From Tagaea sp. (GTDB taxonomy: Bacteria; Pseudomonadota; Alphaproteobacteria; CACIAM-22H2): a stretch of 5,379 bases of DNA. The position numbers and the translations under genes are program-made. Under the pieces are notes generated by a model, which was not told where the DNA came from, did not search any database, and saw nothing but the letters and a program-made list of their open reading frames with translations. Shown here in pieces: positions 1 through 5,379 of the stretch. How positions within the stretch are numbered: position 1 is the first letter of the stretch; every line of letters begins with the position of its first letter. The stretch spans positions 1-5,379 of the forward strand of contig JAMNXK010000192.1 of assembly GCA_023653245.1 (NCBI GenBank). The letters are read 5' to 3'.

Positions 1-954
1 ATCCGGCGCCTGACCCAAGCGTCGGGCGACTTCTTCGAAAAACCGCCCGAAGGCTTCGCCCAAGCGCCGCTTCTCGCCCCGCGCGGCACGATGTTCGTCG
101 CCGCGCGCGCGCACGCGGCCGAGATGGACCAAGCGCTGGCCGACGCGCTGCCCGGCACGGTGCGCGAAATCTCCCGCGCCGAAGCGATGGCGCGCTGCCC
201 CGTGCTGAACCCGGATTGGCTCGACCGCGCGCTGCTCAACGACGAAGCCCAAGACATGGACGTGGCCGCGATCCATCAAGGATATCTGCGCGGCTTCAAA
301 GCGTCGGGCGGCGCGCTCGCGTGCGACGCGCAAGCCACGCGGCTGGATCGCGCGGACGGGGCATGGCGCATCGACACGCCGGCGGGACGGTTCGAAGCGT
401 TGACGCTCGTGAACGCCGCTGGCGCCTGGGCCGACGAGGTCGCGGCGTCGGCCGGCGTGGCGACGGTCGGCGTGTCGCCCAAGCGGCGCACCGCCTTCGT
501 GTTCGAAGCGCCCGTCGATCCGCGCGACTGGAACTTCGTGTGCGAGATCGACGAAGACTTCTACTTCAAGCCCGAGGCGGGGCTCGTCCTCGCCTCGCCC
601 GCCGACGAGACGCCCTCCCCGCCTTGCGACGCGCAGCCCGAGGAGATCGACATCGCCGAGTGCGCCGCGCGCATCGAGGAAGCGACGAGTTTGCGCATCG
701 GCCGCATCAAGCGCAAATGGGCGGGCTTGCGCAGCTTCGTCGCCGATCGCCGCCCGGTGGTGGGGCGCGATCCGGCCGAGCCGTCGTTCATGTGGCTCGC
801 CGCCCCCGGCGGCTACGGGATCATGACCAGCCCGGCTTTGGGCGAACTCTGCGCGGCTTTGGTCCTCGACCGGGATTTGCCGGCCCATCTCGCGCGCCAC
901 GGCGTCGATCCGGCGGCGCTCTCGCCCGCGCGGTTTGGAACCCCCGCCCCATGA
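1..954 (+). CDS. FAD-dependent D-amino-acid oxidoreductase, D-arginine dehydrogenase (DauA)-like, 5' truncated
   Basis: The frame is open from base 1 to the TGA at 952-954 and gives the last 317 residues; the N-terminal Rossmann glycine motif lies outside the window. The family uses FAD to oxidise D-amino acids to imino acids, which hydrolyse to 2-oxo acids and ammonia. Seen here: VNAAGAWAD at residues 137-145, an FAD-side motif of the DAO fold; KRRTAF near 161-166; DFYFKP near 187-192; WAGLRSF at 240-246; and GGYGI at 270-274, the C-terminal flavin loop. From memory, the run of motifs, including HQGYLRG and a PAHLARHG tail, closely follows Pseudomonas aeruginosa D-arginine dehydrogenase. The arginines of RRTAF and GLRSF and the tyrosine of FYFKP would match its carboxylate-binding residues. 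On that alignment about 60 residues are missing from a protein of about 375. The family call is firm; D-arginine as the substrate is inference, because the enzyme type is promiscuous and relatives act on other D-amino acids or glycine derivatives. Confidence 0.9.
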   Translation: MRRLTQASGDFFEKPPEGFAQAPLLAPRGTMFVAARAHAAEMDQALADALPGTVREISRAEAMARCPVLNPDWLDRALLNDEAQDMDVAAIHQGYLRGFKASGGALACDAQATRLDRADGAWRIDTPAGRFEALTLVNAAGAWADEVAASAGVATVGVSPKRRTAFVFEAPVDPRDWNFVCEIDEDFYFKPEAGLVLASPADETPSPPCDAQPEEIDIAECAARIEEATSLRIGRIKRKWAGLRSFVADRRPVVGRDPAEPSFMWLAAPGGYGIMTSPALGELCAALVLDRDLPAHLARHGVDPAALSPARFGTPAP

Positions 955-964
955 ACATACCGTC

Positions 965-1066
965 GTCCTCGGGCTTGACCCGGGGACCTCGCCCACGAAA
1001 CGTCGCGCCGAAGGCGCGGCCCATTGTTTTCGAGATTCTCGGGTCTCGCTGCGCTCGCCCGAGAAT
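965..1066. repeat. Intergenic palindromic repeat cluster, alphaproteobacterial dispersed type
   Basis: Three hairpins follow one another between the oxidoreductase and the ArsR gene. Hairpin 1 pairs 965-973 with 979-987: nine base pairs, one of them G-U, with a five-base loop. Hairpin 2 pairs 1004-1009 with 1013-1018 around a GAA loop. Hairpin 3 pairs ATTCTCGGG (1035-1043) with CCCGAGAAT (1058-1066) perfectly. Translated, the first unit gives SSSGLTRGP on the plus strand and RVKPEDDG on the minus strand. Such nonsense peptides recur in mis-called alphaproteobacterial ORFs because they come from a dispersed palindromic repeat. The hairpins could also help end transcription of the upstream gene or stabilise its mRNA 3' end, but no T-run directly follows any stem. 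Confidence 0.75.
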
Positions 1067-1116
1067 GACGTTCTTTATGGGACCCCGCGCCGCTTCCCGC
1101 TTCGTCGACCCCGCGC

Positions 1117-1122
1117 TATATT
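1117..1122 (+). promoter_or_regulatory. Putative -10 element (TATATT) of the ArsR-family gene
   Basis: TATATT lies 34 bases before the chosen ATG at 1157, in a CGCTATATTAG context typical of alphaproteobacterial housekeeping promoters. No convincing -35 is present; CTTCCC at 1093-1098, with an 18-base spacer, is the nearest candidate. Transcription would start around 1129, leaving a leader of about 28 bases that contains the ribosome binding site. Confidence 0.45.
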
Positions 1123-1135
1123 AGTGGAATCGAAT
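1120..1135. promoter_or_regulatory. Putative operator for the ArsR/SqrR-like repressor
   Basis: The 16 bases read ATTA-N8-GAAT, one base away from the ATTC-N8-GAAT box that I recall for SqrR/BigR regulators. Four of the eight position pairs are symmetric. The site overlaps the putative -10 and the expected transcription start, where a repressor would block RNA polymerase. That placement fits autoregulation. The match is short and could be chance. Confidence 0.3.
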
Positions 1136-1156
1136 GGACGAGAAGCCCGGAGCCCG

Positions 1157-1501
1157 ATGCGCCTGGACGCCGAAGACCTGAAAGCCAACGCCCGCGGCGC
1201 CGCGGCGCTGCTCAAGGCCATGGCCAACGAGCGGCGGCTGCTGATTTTGTGCCATCTGGCGATGGGCGAGAAATCGGTGGGCGAACTCGAAGCGCTGATC
1301 GGACTGTCGCAATCGGCGCTGTCCCAGCACCTCGCCCGGCTCCGGCGCGACCGGCTGGTCGATACGCGTCGCGCCGCGCAAACCATCGTCTATCGCCTGG
1401 CGGGTGCCGAAGCGACCGCGATCATCCACACCCTGCACCGGCTCTATTGCGCGCCGCGGCCCAAGCGGGCGCGCCATGCGGCCGTCGAAGCGCGCCCCTG
1501 A
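1157..1501 (+). CDS. ArsR-family winged-helix repressor, SqrR/BigR-like (candidate persulfide sensor)
   Basis: A 114-residue DNA-binding regulator. A helical segment with MANERRLLILCHL (residues 22-34) leads into the winged helix at about 38-82: SVGELEALIGLSQSALSQHL carries the recognition helix, and the wing is DTRRAAQTIVYRL. No ArsR metal motif (ELCVCDL) is present. The only cysteines are C32 and C98, 66 residues apart, in the contexts LLILC and LHRLYC. This is the same spacing as C41 and C107 of Rhodobacter SqrR, which form a sulfur-linked bridge on exposure to reactive sulfur species and release DNA. Sulfur sensing is therefore a reasoned inference. I chose the ATG at 1157 because GGAG (1149-1152) precedes it by four bases. 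An in-frame GTG at 1124 overlaps the putative promoter, and the longer open frame runs into the repeat cluster. The exported-protein gene follows after eight bases, so the two are probably cotranscribed. Family confidence is high; ligand confidence is moderate. Confidence 0.88.
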   Translation: MRLDAEDLKANARGAAALLKAMANERRLLILCHLAMGEKSVGELEALIGLSQSALSQHLARLRRDRLVDTRRAAQTIVYRLAGAEATAIIHTLHRLYCAPRPKRARHAAVEARP

Positions 1502-1506
1502 AGGAA
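1501..1506 (+). promoter_or_regulatory. Ribosome binding site AAGGAA for the exported-protein gene
   Basis: AAGGAA begins at the last base of the ArsR-gene stop codon and lies three bases before the ATG at 1510. It fixes that start over the longer in-frame extension that would overlap the regulator. It also implies translation of the two genes from one mRNA. Confidence 0.7.
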
Positions 1507-1509
1507 ACG

Positions 1510-2103
1510 ATGCGCCGATACATCCTCGCGGCCGCGTTCGCGCTGGCCCTCGCCTTTCCCGCGCAAGCCCAGACGCCGGCCGATCCGCCGGCGCCGGGCC
1601 GGTTGAACGCCTTCCTCTATCGCGAAGTGCCGGCGGAGGGTGCCATCAAGGTCGCCCCGCTCGACGATTCGCGCGAGAACCGGCGCTTGGCCCAGGCCTT
1701 CGAGCGCGCGCTCGAACGCGCCGGGCGCAAGATCGACCGCGCCAACGCGCCGCTCGCCATGAGTTTCACGACCGAGATCGCCCAAGTCGGCAGGCCGGGG
1801 CCTTCGGGAACGCTCGGGATCGTCGAAGCCAGCCGCGACGACGCGCGCGTGCGTCTCAATCTTTTCTCGAACAGCGAGGACAGTCTGGCCGGCGGCCCGC
1901 GCCGCGCCGACGGCGCCACCGCCTCGGTGCGCTACACGCTGATCGCCACGCTCGAGGATGCGCGCGGCGGCCGGCTGTGGCAGGGCAACGCCTCGCTGCT
2001 CGGCACGCCCGGCGACGAGCAGGCCGCCTACGCCGCCATGGCGCGCGCCATCGCCGAGGAAATCGGCAAGACCGTCCGCCAGCGGCCCTTCCGCATCGAG
2101 TGA
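1510..2103 (+). CDS. Hypothetical exported (periplasmic) protein, 197 residues
   Basis: I do not recognise the family. The N-terminus is a clear Sec signal peptide: MRRY, a hydrophobic core ILAAAFALALAF, then AQA before residue 21, a good signal peptidase I site. No lipobox cysteine exists, and the protein has no cysteines at all, so it should be a soluble periplasmic protein. After a proline-rich linker (22-30) comes a mixed alpha/beta region: a strand IKVAPLDDS near 46-54, a helix RRLAQAFERALERAG near 58-72, strands near 82-91 and 113-120, YTLIATLEDARGGRLWQG near 142-159, and a C-terminal amphipathic helix near 170-190. The pattern of a strand ending in LWQG followed by a terminal helix recalls small envelope proteins of the DUF4136 or LptE type, but this is only an impression of fold. 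It is the second gene of a putative two-gene unit with the ArsR-type repressor and may be under its control. Confidence 0.8.
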   Translation: MRRYILAAAFALALAFPAQAQTPADPPAPGRLNAFLYREVPAEGAIKVAPLDDSRENRRLAQAFERALERAGRKIDRANAPLAMSFTTEIAQVGRPGPSGTLGIVEASRDDARVRLNLFSNSEDSLAGGPRRADGATASVRYTLIATLEDARGGRLWQGNASLLGTPGDEQAAYAAMARAIAEEIGKTVRQRPFRIE

Positions 2104-2104
2104 C

Positions 2105-3142
2105 TCAGACCGGCCCGTCGTAGCGCCAGGGCAAGGTCCGGCCGCCGAGGAAATTCACCACGCGCGTGCCGGCCGCCTGGGTGGCTTCGGCCAGCGCGTG
2201 GGGCGCGCGGCTCAGCGCCACGCGGGTTTCGTTGACGGGAAGCCCGTAGAACGCGGGGCCGTTCAGGCTCGCGAAAGCCTCGAACTTGTCGAGCGCGTTC
2301 TCCTCGTCGAAGACCTGGAGATAGGCCTCCAGCGCCGCCGGCGCGTTGAAGATGCCGGCACAGCCGCACGCCGCTTCCTTGGTTTCCACCGTATGCGGCG
2401 CGGTGTCCGTGCCGAGAAAAAACCGGGCGTCGCCCGAGGTCGCGGCCTTGCGCAGCGCCGTGCGGTGATGGGCGCGCTTGGCGATCGGCAGGCAATAGAG
2501 ATGCGGCCGCACGCCGCCCTCGAAAATCGCGTTGCGGTCGATATGCAGATGATGGGGCGTGATCGTCGCGGCGAGATCGGCGGACGCGGACGCGACGTAC
2601 TCGGCCGCTTCCCGCGTGGTGATGTGCTCGAACACGATCTTGAGGCCGGGATGGCGCGCGCGCGCGGGTGCCAGCACCTCGTCGATGAAGACCTTCTCGC
2701 GGTCGAAGATATCCACGTGCTTGTGGGTGACCTCGCCATGCACGAGCAGGGGCATGCCGATCTTCCGCATGCGATCGAGCACGCGCGCGATCTTGGCGAT
2801 GTCGGTCACGCCGTGCGCCGAATTGGTGGTGGCGTGGGCGGGATAGAGCTTGGCCGCCACCCACACGCCCTCGGCGTGACCGCGCTCGACCGCGTCCGGA
2901 TCGAGCCCGTCGGTGAGATACACGGTCATCAAGGGCTCGAAGCCCGGCCCGGCCGCGTTGCGGATCCGCTCGCGATACGCCGACGCGGCGGCCACCGTCG
3001 TCACCGGCGGCACGAGATTGGGCATGACGATCGCGCGCGCGAATTGCCGCGCGGTCAGGGGCGCGACGGCGGCGAGCATGGCACCGTCGCGGAAATGGGC
3101 GTGCCAGTCGTCGGGCCGGCGGATCACGAGTCGGTCGGTCAT
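2105..3142 (-). CDS. pyrC: Dihydroorotase, PyrC type (345 residues)
   Basis: Catalyses reversible ring closure of N-carbamoyl-L-aspartate to L-dihydroorotate, the third step of de novo pyrimidine synthesis, in the cytosol. The length matches the roughly 348-residue homodimeric class of E. coli PyrC rather than the longer multifunctional-type enzymes. The amidohydrolase metal site is complete: HAHFRD with H14 and H16, the lysine that is carbamylated (K98 in AAKLYP), H135 in LLVHGE, H173 in FEHITT, and D246 in GTDTAPH with H250 beside it. R18 and N43 would bind the substrate carboxylate. The segment around residues 103-111 (HATTNSAHG) corresponds to the flexible active-site loop. It starts at ATG 3142, 10 bases after the LysE-family stop, and probably shares that gene's transcript; no Shine-Dalgarno sequence is evident. 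Its TGA (2105-2107) sits one base from the converging upstream gene, leaving no room for a terminator between them. Confidence 0.97.
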   Translation of the reverse strand: MTDRLVIRRPDDWHAHFRDGAMLAAVAPLTARQFARAIVMPNLVPPVTTVAAASAYRERIRNAAGPGFEPLMTVYLTDGLDPDAVERGHAEGVWVAAKLYPAHATTNSAHGVTDIAKIARVLDRMRKIGMPLLVHGEVTHKHVDIFDREKVFIDEVLAPARARHPGLKIVFEHITTREAAEYVASASADLAATITPHHLHIDRNAIFEGGVRPHLYCLPIAKRAHHRTALRKAATSGDARFFLGTDTAPHTVETKEAACGCAGIFNAPAALEAYLQVFDEENALDKFEAFASLNGPAFYGLPVNETRVALSRAPHALAEATQAAGTRVVNFLGGRTLPWRYDGPV

Positions 3143-3152
3143 GAAGCGCAGA

Positions 3153-3767
3153 CTAGATCACTTGGCCGGCGATCAGGAAGGCGAAGACGGCGAGGACGAG
3201 TGCTGCCACGCGGTTGATCGCGCGCGCGATGCGCGTGTCGATGCGCGCGCGCAACGCGCTGACCGCACCCGCCAGCACGATCCACCAGCCGAGCGAGCCC
3301 AGGAACACGCCGCCGACCAGCCAGGCCGCGCCGCCGGGATCGGCACGGTCGATCTCGAACGCCGCGAATACCGCCAGGAACGTCAGAATCGTCGCCGGAT
3401 TGGCGATCGTCAGCGCGAAGGTCGCGGCGAAGGTCCCGCCCAAGGTCTTGGAGTCGACGGCGGCCGCTTGCGGATCGGGGGCGGTGTTCCAGGCCTGCCA
3501 GGCGAGGAACAGCAGCATGACGGCGCCCGCCAGCCGGACCCAGTCATTGCCCTCGATCCAGCCCGACAAGACCGCCGCGAAACCGAACGCCGCCAACAGC
3601 GCGTAGAGCGCGTCGGCCAAAGCCGTCCCCAGCCCGCCCGCAACGCCCGCCGCGAAGCCGTGCTGCAGCGTCCGCCGGATGCAAAGAACGCCGATCGGCC
3701 CCACCGGGGCGGCGATGGTCACGCCCAGGACAAGGCCCTTGGCGAAGAGGATAAACGTCGACTCCAT
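3153..3767 (-). CDS. LysE-family amino-acid exporter
   Basis: A 204-residue inner-membrane protein of the LysE/RhtB superfamily, which exports amino acids or related small molecules by proton antiport. Six hydrophobic segments are visible at about residues 6-28, 38-60, 75-93, 113-138, 147-170 and 187-203. Family signatures are PVGPIG (21-26) in the first helix, a glycine-rich second helix with GLGTALAD (45-52), and NPATILTF (123-130), which matches the NP motif of the family. I chose ATG 3767. The frame extends 12 codons to a TTG at 3803, but that TTG lies within a candidate -35 and has no ribosome binding site. The gene lies downstream of an Lrp/AsnC regulator on the same strand, a pairing that supports amino-acid efflux, and is followed by pyrC after 10 bases. 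The substrate cannot be told from sequence. Confidence 0.92.
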   Translation of the reverse strand: MESTFILFAKGLVLGVTIAAPVGPIGVLCIRRTLQHGFAAGVAGGLGTALADALYALLAAFGFAAVLSGWIEGNDWVRLAGAVMLLFLAWQAWNTAPDPQAAAVDSKTLGGTFAATFALTIANPATILTFLAVFAAFEIDRADPGGAAWLVGGVFLGSLGWWIVLAGAVSALRARIDTRIARAINRVAALVLAVFAFLIAGQVI

Positions 3768-3774
3768 GCCCCGA

Positions 3775-3803
3775 AAGATCGGCGGAAAGTTCGAGGCGGT
3801 CAA
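3775..3803 (-). promoter_or_regulatory. Putative promoter of the LysE-family gene and pyrC
   Basis: On the minus strand TTGACC (3803-3798) is followed after 17 bases by GATCTT (3780-3775), a weak -10. Seven bases then separate it from the ATG at 3767, so transcription would begin at or next to the start codon. The -35 is good and the spacing ideal, but the -10 matches consensus at only three of six positions. Confidence 0.35.
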
Positions 3804-3882
3804 AATGGAACTTCAGTAAGAATTGCCGGTTTCTCCGGATAAACAGGTCTCGTTTTTCGGAATTGGCCGGACGATTCGGGCG

Positions 3883-4335
3883 TCAAATCGCGCAAGTCAG
3901 TGCATGCGTCTCTTTGGCCGAGGACAGGGCGATCACCGTTTGACTGCGCACGACGCCCGGAACGGTCTTGAGCTTGTCGACGATCAGCCGCTCCAGCGCG
4001 GCCGTGTCGCGCACCCGGACCTTCAGGATGTAGGACCAGTCGCCGGTCACGTGATGGCATTCCTGCACGTCGTCGATCCCGGCGACGCGCTCGACGAAGG
4101 GTTTGTCGTGCTCGGGGCGTTCGAGCTGGACCGACACGAAGGCCAATAGATTCCGCCCCGCCAGCGACGGATCGATCACCGCCGACCAATGGCGGACCGC
4201 GCCGGTCGCGCGCAGTTTCTTGATCCGGTCGTTGATCGCCGAAACGGATAATCCGACCTTTTCGCCGATTTGGGCGTAAGAATCGCGCCCGTTATATTGA
4301 AGATGGTCGAGGATTTTGCGGTCGATTTGGTCCAT
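3883..4335 (-). CDS. Lrp/AsnC-family transcriptional regulator
   Basis: A 150-residue regulator of full family length. Residues 1-60 form the N-terminal winged helix-turn-helix: MDQIDRKILDHLQ opens it, YAQIGEKVGLS is the first helix pair, and VSAINDRIKKLRATGAV is the recognition helix. Residues 63-145 form the RAM ligand-binding and oligomerisation domain, with HHVTGDWSYILKV at 94-106, the glycine-aspartate ligand-pocket turn of the family, and TVIALSSAKET near 133-143. Such proteins form dimers to octamers and change DNA binding with an amino-acid effector. Here the nearest targets are its own divergent promoter region and the LysE-family exporter 115 bases downstream on the same strand. Feed-forward control of amino-acid export, as known for Lrp-type activators of exporters, is a reasonable inference. 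ATG 4335 is the natural family start, although no Shine-Dalgarno sequence precedes it. Confidence 0.95.
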   Translation of the reverse strand: MDQIDRKILDHLQYNGRDSYAQIGEKVGLSVSAINDRIKKLRATGAVRHWSAVIDPSLAGRNLLAFVSVQLERPEHDKPFVERVAGIDDVQECHHVTGDWSYILKVRVRDTAALERLIVDKLKTVPGVVRSQTVIALSSAKETHALTCAI

Positions 4336-4340
4336 GGGCG

Positions 4341-4370
4341 ATTTTTGGATTGTTCGAGGTAAATTGTCAA
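4341..4370 (-). promoter_or_regulatory. Putative promoter of the Lrp/AsnC-family gene
   Basis: On the minus strand a perfect -35, TTGACA (4370-4365), is followed after 18 bases by AAAAAT (4346-4341), four of six matches to the -10 consensus. Only five bases lie between this -10 and the ATG at 4335, which would give an mRNA with essentially no leader. The site sits in the 82-base divergent region, where an Lrp-type protein would be expected to autoregulate; I could not identify a convincing Lrp box. Confidence 0.4.
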
Positions 4371-4403
4371 GGTGGGACAGTAGAATCCCTGATTGCCGGG
4401 AAT

Positions 4404-4411
4404 GCTAGACT
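4404..4411 (+). promoter_or_regulatory. Putative extended -10 promoter of the small membrane protein gene
   Basis: TGCTAGACT starts at 4403 with TG, then one base, then TAGACT (4406-4411), the form of an extended -10. No good -35 is present at the usual distance. Six bases separate it from the ATG at 4418, so the transcript would begin at the start codon. No Shine-Dalgarno sequence lies upstream, which agrees with leaderless translation. Confidence 0.35.
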
Positions 4412-4417
4412 GCCCGC

Positions 4418-4657
4418 ATGGATCTTTGGGAGTGGGCATCGAACGAGATTTGGCCGTTCGCGGTGGCGGCGGTGATCACGGCCTATCTGTTCACGATGGT
4501 GCGGATCGAATCGCGCAACGATGCCGGCGTGCCGGAGAAGCCCGACTGGCTGAAGGGCTTCGACGTGCAATGGTGTTCGAATTGCTCGATCTGGGTGCCG
4601 GCCAAGGCGCCGTGGTGCGGCGTGCGCGGCTGCCCGCGCCCGCATTCGAACGGCTAG
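4418..4657 (+). CDS. Small membrane-anchored protein with four-cysteine zinc-ribbon-like tail
   Basis: I do not recognise a named family for this 79-residue protein. Residues about 11-29 (IWPFAVAAVITAYLFTMVR) form a single transmembrane helix after a short acidic, tryptophan-rich N-terminus. A linker of about 20 residues containing KPDWLKGFD leads to a C-terminal domain with C53, C56, C67 and C72, spaced CxxC-x10-CxxxxC and flanked by tryptophans. This resembles a small zinc ribbon, and a final HSNG gives one more possible ligand (H76). By the positive-inside rule the tail, after VRIESR, may face the cytoplasm, but the charge bias is slight. Codon use matches the neighbours, and the intact frame with conserved-looking cysteines argues for a real gene. 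It lies divergent from the Lrp-type gene and 90 bases upstream of glyQ; glyQ appears to have its own promoter, so no functional link follows. Confidence 0.72.
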   Translation: MDLWEWASNEIWPFAVAAVITAYLFTMVRIESRNDAGVPEKPDWLKGFDVQWCSNCSIWVPAKAPWCGVRGCPRPHSNG

Positions 4658-4672
4658 CCACGCATTCGGGCG

Positions 4673-4701
4673 TTGCCCCTCAGGACAGCGCTGGATATAT
4701 G
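4673..4701 (+). promoter_or_regulatory. Promoter of glyQ
   Basis: TTGCCC (4673-4678) and TATATG (4696-4701) are separated by exactly 17 bases, a good alphaproteobacterial housekeeping promoter. Transcription would start near 4708, giving a leader of about 40 bases before the ATG at 4748. The leader shows no T-box-like structure, and no strong Shine-Dalgarno sequence. Confidence 0.6.
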
Positions 4702-4747
4702 TTGCGCCGCCACATACCGGCCAAAAACCCGATTCGCCGCGAGCGCC

Positions 4748-5379
4748 ATGTCCCGAACCGGCCTGAGCTTCCAGGACCTGATCCTCAAACTGCACGCCTA
4801 TTGGTCGGCGCAAGGCTGCGTGATCTTGCAGCCCTATGACATGGAGGTGGGTGCCGGGACCTTCCATCCGGCCACGACTTTGCGCGCCCTCGGCCCCGAC
4901 CCGTGGAAGGCCGCCTATGTGCAGCCCTCGCGCCGGCCGTCGGACGGGCGCTACGGCGAGAACCCGAACCGGCTGCAGCATTACTACCAATACCAAGTGA
5001 TTCTGAAGCCCTCGCCCGCCGACAGCCAGGATCTCTATCTCGGCAGCTTGGCGGCGATCGGGCTCGACTCGCGCCAGCACGATATCCGCTTCGTCGAAGA
5101 CGATTGGGAGAGCCCGACGCTGGGTGCGTGGGGTCTCGGCTGGGAAGTCTGGTGCGACGGGATGGAAGTCACTCAGTACACCTATTTCCAGCAGGTCGGC
5201 GGGATCGAATGCGATCCGGTCGCCGTCGAGCTCACCTACGGGCTCGAACGCCTGTGCATGTATCTGCAAGGTGTGGAGAACGTTTACGACCTGCGCTTCA
5301 ACGACGCGGGCGTGAAATACGGCGACGTATTCAAGCGCGCGGAGATCGAATACTCCGCCCATAATTTCGAGCACGCCGA
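4748..5379 (+). CDS. glyQ: Glycyl-tRNA synthetase alpha subunit, 3' truncated
   Basis: Encodes the catalytic alpha subunit of the bacterial heterotetrameric (alpha2beta2) class II glycyl-tRNA synthetase, which activates glycine with ATP and charges tRNA-Gly in the cytosol. The frame stays open from ATG 4748 to the window end: 210 codons of an expected 290 to 305. Typical features in order: [19 protein letters not shown] near the start, then [18 protein letters not shown] (26-43), RALGPDPW (46-53), the motif-2 region with [19 protein letters not shown] (59-77) followed by [29 protein letters not shown] (118-135), [11 protein letters not shown] (142-152), and motif 3 as LTYGLERL (162-169). Start choice rests on the family N-terminus and on the promoter upstream; the ribosome binding site is weak. 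The beta subunit gene glyS is expected just beyond the window. Confidence 0.97.
   Translation, partial: MSRTGLSFQDLILKLHAYWSAQGCVILQPYDMEVGAGTFHPATTLRALGPDPWKAAYVQPSRRPSDGRYGENPNRLQHYYQYQVILKPSPADSQDLYLGSLAAIGLDSRQHDIRFVEDDWESPTLGAWGLGWEVWCDGMEVTQYTYFQQVGGIECDPVAVELTYGLERLCMYLQGVENVYDLRFNDAGVKYGDVFKRAEIEYSAHNFEHA

Noticed and set aside
935..1156. N-terminal extension of the ArsR-type gene back to 935
   Set aside because: It would overlap the end of the oxidoreductase gene and translate the palindromic repeat cluster and the putative promoter. The 114-residue form fits the family and has a ribosome binding site.
1958..3217. Long plus-strand open frame of 419 codons
   Set aside because: It is antisense to pyrC over nearly its full length, is extremely rich in arginine, glycine and histidine, and starts inside the exported-protein gene. 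pyrC has a complete active site, so this is a high-GC shadow frame.
3768..3803. TTG start giving the LysE-type protein 12 extra residues
   Set aside because: The extra segment is polar and ends just before the natural membrane start [11 protein letters not shown]. The TTG lies within a good -35 hexamer and lacks a ribosome binding site.
3826..3875. Hairpins between the Lrp-type gene and the LysE-type gene
   Set aside because: Only four-base CCGG or GAAT/ATTC stems with interrupted pairing, and no T-run on the minus strand; not enough for a terminator or operator call.
4351..4370. Lrp-type operator in the divergent region
   Set aside because: The TTGTTC and TTGTCA stretches looked like a repeat, but they are not an inverted repeat when compared base by base and do not fit an Lrp consensus.
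4637..4672. Possible terminator after the four-cysteine gene
   Set aside because: CGCCCG (4637-4642) and CGGGCG (4667-4672) are complementary, but the loop is 24 bases, no T-run follows, and the 3' arm overlaps the edge of the glyQ promoter region. The repeated CGCATTCG here is also short enough to be chance.
4367..5374. Long minus-strand open frame of 335 codons
   Set aside because: It is antisense to glyQ and to the four-cysteine gene. glyQ is unmistakable, and the antisense product has no recognisable family features.

Overview
This is a GC-rich, densely coded stretch that reads as an alphaproteobacterial chromosome, probably from the Rhodospirillales or a related order (inference). The grounds are the codon bias, glycyl-tRNA synthetase encoded as a separate alpha subunit, and an intergenic palindromic repeat of the kind scattered through alphaproteobacterial genomes. 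No mobile element, CRISPR array, rRNA or tRNA gene is visible. No stretch longer than about 200 bases lacks a gene.

Left part (1-2103, + strand). The window opens inside a FAD-dependent D-amino-acid oxidoreductase resembling D-arginine dehydrogenase. A 202-base intergenic region follows, with three hairpins and the start of a new transcription unit. That unit holds a small ArsR-family repressor whose two cysteines match the persulfide-sensing SqrR/BigR pair. Eight bases after it comes an unrecognised exported protein of 197 residues. The exported protein and pyrC converge, with stop codons one base apart.

Middle part (2105-4335, - strand). Reading leftwards there is an Lrp/AsnC-type regulator, a LysE-family exporter, and the pyrimidine enzyme dihydroorotase (pyrC). 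The exporter and pyrC are 10 bases apart and probably cotranscribed. A regulator next to a LysE exporter is a common amino-acid efflux arrangement, so the exporter may answer to this regulator.

Right part (4336-5379, + strand). An 82-base divergent promoter region separates the regulator from a 79-residue membrane-anchored protein with a four-cysteine, zinc-ribbon-like tail. A good sigma-70-type promoter then drives glyQ, which runs off the window after 210 codons.

Most of the window is ordinary housekeeping and amino-acid metabolism. The points most worth a second look are the putative sulfur-sensing repressor with its unknown exported partner, the four-cysteine small membrane protein beside glyQ, and three neighbouring genes whose best promoter candidates place transcription starts at or next to the start codon (possible leaderless mRNAs).
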